Shown: in pieces, positions 1-6,844 of the stretch
Layout of the letters: each line of letters starts with the position of its first letter
Numbering within the stretch: the stretch's first letter is position 1
Source of the DNA: G963668655 sp963668655
GTDB taxonomy: Bacteria > Myxococcota_A > SURF-8
Length of the DNA stretch: 64,000 nt
Direction of reading: 5' to 3'
Assembly (NCBI GenBank): GCA_963668655.2
Contig: CAXXPQ010000002.1
Span: 1,054,001-1,118,000 of the forward strand
Position numbers and translations under genes: made by a program
The notes under the pieces: generated by a model
The model's database searches: none
What the model was told of the DNA's origin: nothing
The model's input: the letters and a program-made list of their open reading frames with translations, nothing else

Positions 1-479
1 GTCCTCTCTGGGATCCCGGATTCATCCAGTGCTGGCGGCAGGTCTTCAGCCCGGACGGCAAACGCATGGCCGCCGTGGTTTCGCCCGACTTCGGACAGTG
101 GACCGTGGCCGTGGACGGCCAGGCCTGGAACCGCACTTTCGGAGAGATGGTGGGACAACCGGTCTTTTCGAAAGACGGAGCCGTCATCGCCGCCGCCGCC
201 AAGGAAGACGGCCTGTGGACGGTCATCGTGGACGGCAACGCCTGGGAGAAGAAATTCGAGATGGTCTGGGATCCGGTGACAAGCCCCAAGGGCGGCCACG
301 TGGCCACCAAGGCGGAAAGCGGCGGGCGCTTCCACTTCGTCGTGGACGGCGTGGTCTACGGAGACTTCGACAACGCCTGGATGCCGGTGTTCTCGCCGGA
401 CGGACAGTCGATTCTTCTGAAATACGAACAGGACGGGACCTACTACCGGCACGTCCTGCCGCTGAGCGAAATCCGCTAG
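1..479 (+). CDS. tmcD: TmcD-like tryptophan-rich repeat protein, 3' end (partial)
   Basis: The reading frame is open from the window edge (codons begin at base 3) and ends with TAG at 477-479, so only the last ~158 residues are visible. They contain beta-propeller-like repeats: FSPDG or FSKDG turns alternate with W-T-V-x-V-D-G strands (WTVAVDG, WTVIVDG, FHFVVDG). Trp-rich WD40-like proteins of this kind accompany the Tmc membrane redox complex of sulfate reducers as TmcD. The gene sits 31 bp upstream of a TmcC-like gene in the same direction, which supports the assignment. The exact role of TmcD is not established. A generic PD40/TolB-like propeller is the alternative reading. Confidence 0.6.
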   Translation, partial: PLWDPGFIQCWRQVFSPDGKRMAAVVSPDFGQWTVAVDGQAWNRTFGEMVGQPVFSKDGAVIAAAAKEDGLWTVIVDGNAWEKKFEMVWDPVTSPKGGHVATKAESGGRFHFVVDGVVYGDFDNAWMPVFSPDGQSILLKYEQDGTYYRHVLPLSEIR

Positions 480-510
480 ACGGAATCGTTTCGAGAAAGG
501 GAAGCCGAAC

Positions 511-1158
511 ATGTACGAATTCGCACGCGGACCCCTGGTTTGGATCGCCTTCCTGGTGTTCTTCTTCGGGAGCATCTGGCGCGTCTGGTCCATCATCCGC
601 CTGGGCAAGAAGGACAAGGTGGTTCATCCCTACCTGAACGTGAAGTACGCCCTGCGTTCCATCGGGCACTGGATCATTCCTTACGGAAGCGTCAATATGC
701 GTATGCGGCCCGTCTTCACCATTCTGTCCTTCGTGTTTCACCTGGGTCTGGTGGTGCTGCCGTTCTTCGTCTTCGGACACCTGATGCTGCTGAACGAATC
801 CTGGGGCGTGGCCTGGGCCGCGTTGCCGGAATGCGCGACCAACGCCTTCACGCTCCTGATGGTGGGCATCGGCGTGATTTTCTTCGTGCGGCGCATCGCG
901 GATCCCACGGTCCGCTTCGTCACCTCGCTTTCGGACTACCTCATCCTGCTGGTGGTGCTGGGGCCCTTCATCACGGGATTGTTCGCCTATTATCAGGTGC
1001 TTCCGTCCGATATCGCCGTCACCATGCACATTGTTGCCGGCGCGTTGTGGCTGATGGCCATTCCCTTCACGCGGCTGTCGCACATGCTGTTTTTCCCCAT
1101 GACCCGCGGGTACATGGGCAGTGAAATGGGCTTTGTCCGCAACGCCAAGGATTGGTAG
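511..1158 (+). CDS. tmcC: TmcC/HmcE-like membrane cytochrome b subunit (NarI-like)
   Basis: 215 residues with about five hydrophobic segments (first near residues 7-25, others near 68-90, 110-125, 140-162 and 168-188). Histidines lie within or beside helices, as in FHLGLVV and MHIVAGALW, and are candidate heme b ligands as in the nitrate-reductase gamma subunit family. In Tmc and Hmc complexes this subunit is thought to pass electrons between the periplasmic cytochrome and the cytoplasmic HdrD-like subunit, probably via quinone or heme b. The ATG is preceded by a purine-rich AGAAAGGGAAG stretch. It lies 37 bp before the HdrD-like gene. I favour TmcC over HmcE because of the Trp-rich neighbour, but the two families are close. 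Confidence 0.8.
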   Translation: MYEFARGPLVWIAFLVFFFGSIWRVWSIIRLGKKDKVVHPYLNVKYALRSIGHWIIPYGSVNMRMRPVFTILSFVFHLGLVVLPFFVFGHLMLLNESWGVAWAALPECATNAFTLLMVGIGVIFFVRRIADPTVRFVTSLSDYLILLVVLGPFITGLFAYYQVLPSDIAVTMHIVAGALWLMAIPFTRLSHMLFFPMTRGYMGSEMGFVRNAKDW

Positions 1159-1195
1159 GCCGTTTCCGGACCGAATCGCGGAGGAATCGAGAATC

Positions 1196-2512
1196 ATGAG
1201 TCACAACAACGATCTGAACACGCCGGATCCCGGGATCGACAAGGCGATCGCCAAACTGACCACCGAGCGTATCGAGCAGGTGGTCAACCAGGTGCTCGAC
1301 AACGAGACCGCCGCCCGGATGAAGATCTATCTGAACACCTGCGTCCACTGCGGCCTGTGCTCGGAGGCCTGCCATACCTATCTCTCCCGGGACAAGGATC
1401 CTCGATTCTCCCCGGTGGGCAAGGTCAAGCAGACCCTCTGGCGGCTTCTGGAGACCAAGGGACGCATCAAACCGGACGAGCTGCGGGACATGAGCCGCAT
1501 CGTCTACACCGAATGCGGCACCTGCCGCCGGTGCAGCATGTATTGCCCCTTCGGCATCGACATCGCCTATCTCATCATGACCGTGCGCCGTATCTGCAAC
1601 CTCCTGGAAGTGGTTCCCCAGAACCTCCAGGACACCGCGCACAGCCACTCGGCCACCATGAACCAGATGTGGATCCAGCAGGACGAGTGGATCGACACGC
1701 TCATGTGGCAGGAGGAGGAGGCCCAGGCGGACATCCCGGATCTGCGCATCCCGCTGGACAAGGAGGGCGCGGAGATCATGTATTCCGTCATCGCGCCGGA
1801 GCCGAAGATTCAGGCCCATCTCCTCGCCGGAATGGCGAAGGTCATGACGGCCGTGGGCGCGGACTGGACCATGCCCTCGCTGGACGGCTGGGACAACAGC
1901 AACCTGGCCATGTTCTCGGGCGATTTCGAGGTCATGGCCATGGTGGAACGCGCCCATTGGGAGGCGGCGGAGAAACTGCGGGTCAAGCGCATCGTCATGG
2001 GCGAATGCGGCCACGCCTATCGCGGCGCGGTCTACGATGGCCCCCGCTTCCTGGGCTGGCAGTATCCGCCCATCAAAATGACCCACGCCATCGAGTTCTA
2101 CTACGACCTGCTGGTGGCGGGAAAGATCAAGATCAAGAAGAAATATCCGGAACACGTCACCGTCCAGGATCCCTGCAACACGGTGCGCGGACTGGGGCTG
2201 GGCGACAAACTGCGCTACATCATCAACGCGACCTGCGAGAAGTTCACGGAAGTCACGCCCAACCGCGAACACAACTACTGCTGCATGGCGGGCGGCGGCG
2301 CGATCAACTGCGGACCGATTTGGAAGAACTCGCGCATGTTGTCCAACCGGGTCAAGGCCGAGCAACTCGCCGCCACCGGCGCGCACATCTGCGTCAGCCC
2401 CTGCCACAACTGCCACAGCGGCCTGGACGACATCATCGACTACTACGGCCTGGAAATGCACACGAAGTTCATCATCGACATCCTGATGGAGACCATGGAG
2501 TTCCCCGAATGA
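1196..2512 (+). CDS. tmcB: TmcB/HmcF-like HdrD-family iron-sulfur protein
   Basis: 438 residues from the ATG at 1196, preceded by GGAGGAATCGAGAATC; an in-frame GTG at 1121 lies inside the upstream gene and is less likely. Two [4Fe-4S] motifs lie near the N-terminus, CVHCGLCSEAC and CGTCRRCSMYC, the first followed by HTYL rather than the usual proline. The C-terminal half has the two cysteine-rich CCG-type regions of heterodisulfide reductase subunit D, including DPCNTVRG and the CCMAGGG segment. No export signal is visible, so it should act on the cytoplasmic face, taking electrons from the membrane subunits. The natural electron acceptor in Tmc/Hmc complexes is unknown; a disulfide-type acceptor is suggested by homology. 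Confidence 0.85.
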   Translation: MSHNNDLNTPDPGIDKAIAKLTTERIEQVVNQVLDNETAARMKIYLNTCVHCGLCSEACHTYLSRDKDPRFSPVGKVKQTLWRLLETKGRIKPDELRDMSRIVYTECGTCRRCSMYCPFGIDIAYLIMTVRRICNLLEVVPQNLQDTAHSHSATMNQMWIQQDEWIDTLMWQEEEAQADIPDLRIPLDKEGAEIMYSVIAPEPKIQAHLLAGMAKVMTAVGADWTMPSLDGWDNSNLAMFSGDFEVMAMVERAHWEAAEKLRVKRIVMGECGHAYRGAVYDGPRFLGWQYPPIKMTHAIEFYYDLLVAGKIKIKKKYPEHVTVQDPCNTVRGLGLGDKLRYIINATCEKFTEVTPNREHNYCCMAGGGAINCGPIWKNSRMLSNRVKAEQLAATGAHICVSPCHNCHSGLDDIIDYYGLEMHTKFIIDILMETMEFPE

Positions 2513-2567
2513 CAAATGCCGGGAGGCCTTTGGAAACCCATCAGACAGCGAACGAGGATATAAGAAG

Positions 2568-4244
2568 ATGAGGGAACGCCCAGCATATCACGGGATTGGA
2601 AAAACGGGTCGGATCGTGCTGCTGATCCTCCTGGCGGTCGGCCTGGCCTCGCCCTGCTTCGGCGGCGGTCATCACGGAGACAAAGCCGCGAAACCCAAGC
2701 GCGCCGACCTGGTGACCATCGACGGCATGAAGGCGCTGGGGCCGCTGGAGCGGCCGCCGGTGCAGTTCAAGCACGACGGCCACACGGAGAAGCTCCTCTC
2801 CGAAGGCCAGACCTGCGCGGCCTGCCACCTTTCGCTTCCGGACGGGCGGCTTTCGCAGAAGTTTTTACGGCTGGAAAACGGCTCGCGGGACGCGCTGATG
2901 GAACTCTACCACGAGAAATGCATCGGCTGCCACACGGAGCGCAAGGCCAAAGGGCTCGCCACCGGCGCGGTGACCTGCGGCGGCTGCCACGCCCGCGACC
3001 CGGAATACGCTTCCAACGCGCAAGAGGTCGGCTTCGACAAGTCCCTGCACTGGCGGCACATCGAGGCCGTGGGCAAGAAATGCGAATCCTGCCACCACGA
3101 GTACGATCCGAAGGCCGAGAAGACCGTTTACAAAAAGGGACACGAGCAGAGCTGCCGGGACTGCCACAAGGAAGACACGGAGACGCGCAGCGGCATGAAG
3201 ACCGCCGGGCACTGGTCCTGTATCGGCTGCCATCTGGCCACGGACGGCAAGAGCCGAAAGACCGGCCCCGTGGACTGCGCCGGCTGCCATCACCCGGACC
3301 GCCAGGCCGCTGTGAAGACGTTGAACACCGTGCCGCGCCTGCCGCGCAACCAACCCGACCGCGTCATGGTGGCCGCCTCGGCGGCGGACGCCGGTCTGGC
3401 GCGCATGCCGGTGGCGCCCTTCAACCACGAGATCCACGAAAACGCCACGGACACCTGCCGCGTCTGCCACCACGAGGGCATGCAGGCCTGCAACCAGTGC
3501 CACACCCTGGAGGGCCACTCCCGGGGCGGCGGCGTGAAGCTGGAAATGGCCATGCACGACATGGATTCCGACCACTCCTGCGTGGGCTGCCACAACGCGA
3601 AAAAGGCTGAAACCGCCTGCGTGGGCTGCCATAAAATCATGGATCAGAGCCGCCTGCCCGAAAGCGCCTGTCTGCGTTGCCACTACGGTCCCAAGCCGGA
3701 GGAATACAGCAAGCACCGCCTGGTGGAAACGGTGATGCGGGACGTGGACGCCATCGGCGAGGACGCGGAAGAGACGGATCTTTCCCACGAAGGACGGGAC
3801 GGCGAGTCCACCTGGCTGACCGGCGAGATGCTGAACCGCACCGCGCCGCTGTCCTTCGCGGAATCCGACATCCCGGAGACGGTCACGGTGAACGTCCTGG
3901 AAAGCCAGTACGGCCCGGCCGCGTTCCCCCATCGCAAAATCGTGTATTCCATGCTGAAGGCCGTGCGGGAAAGTAAAATGGCCATGCACTTCCACGGCTC
4001 GGAGGACGCCCTCTGCCAGGGCTGTCACCACAATTCCCCCGTGGGAAAGAAGCCGCCCATGTGCCGAAGCTGCCACGGTCAGCCGTTCAACGCGGACAAG
4101 ATTCACGTTCCCGGACTGAAGGGCGCCTATCACCAGCAGTGCATGGGCTGCCACCAGGCCATGAAGATCGAGCCCGTGGGCTGCACGGGTTGCCACGAAA
4201 GAAAATCGAACCCCATGGAGAAGATCGATCGGGCGGGCCGCTAG
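2568..4244 (+). CDS. hmcA: HmcA, sixteen-heme high-molecular-weight cytochrome c
   Basis: 558 residues with an N-terminal signal peptide (hydrophobic core around residues 15-30). I count exactly 16 CxxCH heme c motifs, including CAACH, CIGCH, CGGCH, CESCH, CRVCH, CNQCH, CMGCH and CTGCH, matching the 16-heme HmcA of Desulfovibrio. Many extra histidines give the distal ligands for bis-His coordination. HmcA is the periplasmic entry module of the Hmc complex, receiving electrons from periplasmic cytochromes c3 or hydrogenases. The ATG follows GAGGATATAAGAAG. A Tmc complex would carry a small four-heme TmcA here, so its place directly after tmcB-like genes is unusual. Confidence 0.93.
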   Translation: MRERPAYHGIGKTGRIVLLILLAVGLASPCFGGGHHGDKAAKPKRADLVTIDGMKALGPLERPPVQFKHDGHTEKLLSEGQTCAACHLSLPDGRLSQKFLRLENGSRDALMELYHEKCIGCHTERKAKGLATGAVTCGGCHARDPEYASNAQEVGFDKSLHWRHIEAVGKKCESCHHEYDPKAEKTVYKKGHEQSCRDCHKEDTETRSGMKTAGHWSCIGCHLATDGKSRKTGPVDCAGCHHPDRQAAVKTLNTVPRLPRNQPDRVMVAASAADAGLARMPVAPFNHEIHENATDTCRVCHHEGMQACNQCHTLEGHSRGGGVKLEMAMHDMDSDHSCVGCHNAKKAETACVGCHKIMDQSRLPESACLRCHYGPKPEEYSKHRLVETVMRDVDAIGEDAEETDLSHEGRDGESTWLTGEMLNRTAPLSFAESDIPETVTVNVLESQYGPAAFPHRKIVYSMLKAVRESKMAMHFHGSEDALCQGCHHNSPVGKKPPMCRSCHGQPFNADKIHVPGLKGAYHQQCMGCHQAMKIEPVGCTGCHERKSNPMEKIDRAGR

Positions 4245-4272
4245 CCGGTCCGGACGGATCAAGGAGCCGAGA

Positions 4273-5325
4273 ATGTCCATTTCACGCCGAAATTTCCTGG
4301 GGATGCTGGCCGCGGCGGGAGCAAGCGCCGCCGTCGGGAAAAAGGCCCAGGCCGCCAGCGCGGACTTCACGGGCTATCCCGACAGCTACGGTGTTCTGCA
4401 CGACACCACCTTATGCGTCGGATGCCGTTCCTGCGAGGAAGCCTGCAACCGCGTCAACAACCTCCCCGCCCCCGAGAAGCCTTTCACCGACAAGACGGTC
4501 TTCGAAAAGAAGCGCCGCGTCGTCACCGGGGTCTACACCGTGGTGAACCAGTACAAGGAGGCCAAGGACGGCAAGCCGCCCATCTTCCGGAAGATGCAGT
4601 GCAACCACTGCCTGGAACCGGCCTGCGCCAACGCCTGCTTCGTGAGCGCCTTCAAGAAGACGCCCGAGGGGCCGGTGGTTTACGATCCCTCCGTCTGCGT
4701 GGGCTGTCGTTTCTGTCTGCTGGCCTGCCCCTGGGCGCTGCCCGGATACGAATACGACGATCCCTTCGCCCCGGTGGTTATTCGTTGCACCATGTGCTAT
4801 CCGCGCATTCTGGAAGGCAAACTGCCCGGCTGCGTGGAGGCCTGCCCCATGGAGGCGCTGACCTTCGGCAAGCGGGACGACCTGATCAAGATCGCCCGGG
4901 AGCGCATCCGCCGCCACCCGGAACGCTACCAGGATCATATCTACGGCGAGCACGAGAACGGCGGGACGAGCTGGATGTACATCAGCGGCGAACCCTTCGA
5001 TGACGTGGGCCTGCGCACCGATATCGGCACCACGCCGCCGCCGAAGCTCACCGCCGGCGCCCTGGGCGCGGTGCCCATCGTCGTGGGGCTCTGGCCGGTG
5101 CTGCTCACCGGCATCTACGGCATCAATAAGCGAAAAGAGAAAATCGCCGCCAAGGAAAAGGCCGACGCCGTGGCGAAGGCCATCGCGGAGAAACAGGCCG
5201 AGGCGGACGCCGCGTTGAAGGCGGAAAAGGAAAAAGCGAAGAAAGCCCAGGCCGGCGCCGTGGAAAAAGCGGTGAAGAAGGCCCTGGCCGATGCGGCCAA
5301 AAAAGCGAAAGAGGAGAACGCCTGA
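4273..5325 (+). CDS. hmcB: HmcB, Tat-exported ferredoxin-like subunit with membrane anchor
   Basis: 350 residues. It starts with a twin-arginine signal (SRRNFLGMLAAAG). Four cysteine clusters follow (CVGCRSCEEAC, CNHCLEPACANAC, CVGCRFCLLAC and CTMCY...CVEAC), as expected for a protein with several [4Fe-4S] centres of the DmsB/HmcB family. A transmembrane helix lies near residues 258-280. After it comes an Ala/Lys/Glu-rich tail of about 65 residues that looks like a long charged helix on the cytoplasmic side. The protein should link the HmcA hemes to the NrfD-like HmcC. The stop overlaps the hmcC start by one base (TGATG), indicating translational coupling. Confidence 0.9.
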   Translation: MSISRRNFLGMLAAAGASAAVGKKAQAASADFTGYPDSYGVLHDTTLCVGCRSCEEACNRVNNLPAPEKPFTDKTVFEKKRRVVTGVYTVVNQYKEAKDGKPPIFRKMQCNHCLEPACANACFVSAFKKTPEGPVVYDPSVCVGCRFCLLACPWALPGYEYDDPFAPVVIRCTMCYPRILEGKLPGCVEACPMEALTFGKRDDLIKIARERIRRHPERYQDHIYGEHENGGTSWMYISGEPFDDVGLRTDIGTTPPPKLTAGALGAVPIVVGLWPVLLTGIYGINKRKEKIAAKEKADAVAKAIAEKQAEADAALKAEKEKAKKAQAGAVEKAVKKALADAAKKAKEENA

Positions 5326-6569
5326 TGTCCGTACTTAGCCACAGCGAATCCGGCGACGCGACGTTCCTCGACATCGTGAAGCTCACGGTGAAACGGGTCG
5401 CCAAGGCCGTTTTCGTGGTGCCGAAACCTACTCCTTTCAACATCATCGCGGGGCTCATCGTGGCGATGGGACTGGTGTTGACCTACCTGCGTTTTGCCTA
5501 CGGACTCGCCGCCGTCACCAATCTGGACGGCAACATGCCCTGGGGATTCTGGATCGGCTTCGATCTGCTCTGCGGCGTCGCGCTGGCTGCGGGAGGCTAC
5601 ACGACCTCGGCGGCCGTGTACATCTTCGGTATGAAGAAATACCACGCCGCCGTGCGCCCCGCCATCCTGACGGGTTTCCTGGGTTACTCCCTGGTGCCCA
5701 TCGCACTTTTGTACGATGTCGGGCGGCCCTGGCGGCTGCCCTATCCCTTCGTGGTCAGCCAGGGAACCACCTCCGTCATGTTCGAAGTGGCCGCCTGCGT
5801 GGGGCTTTACGTGACGGTGCTCTTCCTGGAGTGGTCCATCGCTCCGCTGGAATGGCTGAAATTGAAGAAAATCAGGAACTTCCTGCACAAGGCCACCATC
5901 GCGCTGACGATTTTCGGCGTGGTGCTCAGCACCCTGCACCAGTCCTCTTTGGGCGCCATGTACCTGATGACGCCGGGAAAACTGCACCCGCTGTGGTACT
6001 CCACCTATCTGCCGGTCTATTTCTTCGTCAGCTCCATCATAGCGGGACTTTCCATGGTGATGTTCGAAGGCGCGCTGAGCCACAAGTACTTCGCGCACAA
6101 GCACGACGAGGAACACCGCGTGGTGGGCGAGCAGGTGGCCTACGGATTCGCCAAGGCGTCCTCCGTGATCCTTCTGGGCTACTTCGTCATCAAACTGATC
6201 GGACTGGCTCACGACAACGAATGGGCCATGTTGACGAGGGATTTCTACGGCTGGTGGTTCCTGCTGGAACTGCTGGGTTTCGTGGCGCTGCCCTGCCTGC
6301 TTTTCGCCATCGGCGCGCGGGAGAAAAAGCTGAAACTGATCCAGGTTACCGCCGGATGGACCGTCTTTGGCATCGTGCTGAATCGTCTGAACGTGTCGCT
6401 GGTGGCGTTTAATTACCACCTTCCTTCTTCGGAGCGTTACGTGCCCCACTGGATGGAGATCGGCATTTCGTTGTTCCTGGTGACCTGCGGCGTGATCGCC
6501 TTCAAGTTCATCGTCACGCACATGCCCATTTTCTACAGTCACCCGGAATTTCCGGAAGATCACCACTAG
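5325..6569 (+). CDS. hmcC: HmcC, NrfD-family integral membrane subunit
   Basis: 414 residues with about ten hydrophobic segments across the whole length, typical of the NrfD/PsrC family in which HmcC is the quinone-interacting or proton-translocating membrane partner of a ferredoxin-like subunit. The start shares one base with the hmcB stop. The early N-G-N-M-P-W-G-F-W-I-G motif (around residues 66-76) is characteristic of the HmcC/DsrP branch. It probably receives electrons from HmcB and exchanges them with menaquinone or passes them across the membrane; which of these occurs is unresolved for the family. Confidence 0.92.
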   Translation: MSVLSHSESGDATFLDIVKLTVKRVAKAVFVVPKPTPFNIIAGLIVAMGLVLTYLRFAYGLAAVTNLDGNMPWGFWIGFDLLCGVALAAGGYTTSAAVYIFGMKKYHAAVRPAILTGFLGYSLVPIALLYDVGRPWRLPYPFVVSQGTTSVMFEVAACVGLYVTVLFLEWSIAPLEWLKLKKIRNFLHKATIALTIFGVVLSTLHQSSLGAMYLMTPGKLHPLWYSTYLPVYFFVSSIIAGLSMVMFEGALSHKYFAHKHDEEHRVVGEQVAYGFAKASSVILLGYFVIKLIGLAHDNEWAMLTRDFYGWWFLLELLGFVALPCLLFAIGAREKKLKLIQVTAGWTVFGIVLNRLNVSLVAFNYHLPSSERYVPHWMEIGISLFLVTCGVIAFKFIVTHMPIFYSHPEFPEDHH

Positions 6570-6588
6570 GCGGACAGGAGGCGAAACC

Positions 6589-6723
6589 ATGAACGAACAG
6601 TTTTACGTGTTGCAAGATTTCCTGACGTTTACGGAAGGCGTGACCTATACCGTGGTGGTGGCGTCCCTGGTCTTTTTCGTCTTTTTCTGGCGCTTTCTTT
6701 CGGCCCGGGATTCGGACGAATAG
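6589..6723 (+). CDS. hmcD: HmcD, small single-helix membrane protein
   Basis: A 44-residue gene starting MNEQFYVLQDFLTF with one transmembrane helix (about residues 18-37, very rich in V and F) and a short charged tail ending RDSDE. The size, the single helix and the position right after hmcC match HmcD, a small Hmc subunit of unknown function. The start has a good ribosome site (ACAGGAGGCGAAACC before ATG) 19 bp after the hmcC stop. It is the last gene before a strong terminator, so the operon ends here, and hmcE and hmcF are represented instead by the tmcC/tmcB-like genes upstream. Confidence 0.82.
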   Translation: MNEQFYVLQDFLTFTEGVTYTVVVASLVFFVFFWRFLSARDSDE

Positions 6724-6780
6724 GCGCGCACGCTTACGAGCGTCCAAACGCGGAGCGCGGTCTCCGCTTCGAATAACAAA

Positions 6781-6817
6781 AGCCCCGGCTCCTTCCAAGG
6801 AGAACCGGGGCTTTTTC
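6781..6817. terminator. Bidirectional rho-independent terminator
   Basis: A GC-rich stem (AGCCCCGG paired with CCGGGGCT, extended by CTCC/GGAG) with loop TTCCAA, followed by a T-run on the plus strand and by TTTTGTTATT on the minus strand. It lies between hmcD and the convergent coiled-coil gene ending at 6845 and can serve both. Confidence 0.9.
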
Positions 6818-6844
6818 GTTTCTTCGGATACGAAGAGGCGACCG

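Noticed and set aside
1067..2515. Minus-strand frames opposite the redox operon (also 2865-4370 and 5115-6590)
   Set aside because: Shadows of high-GC coding sequence. They are His/Val/Arg-rich without domains, while the plus-strand proteins show heme and Fe-S motifs.
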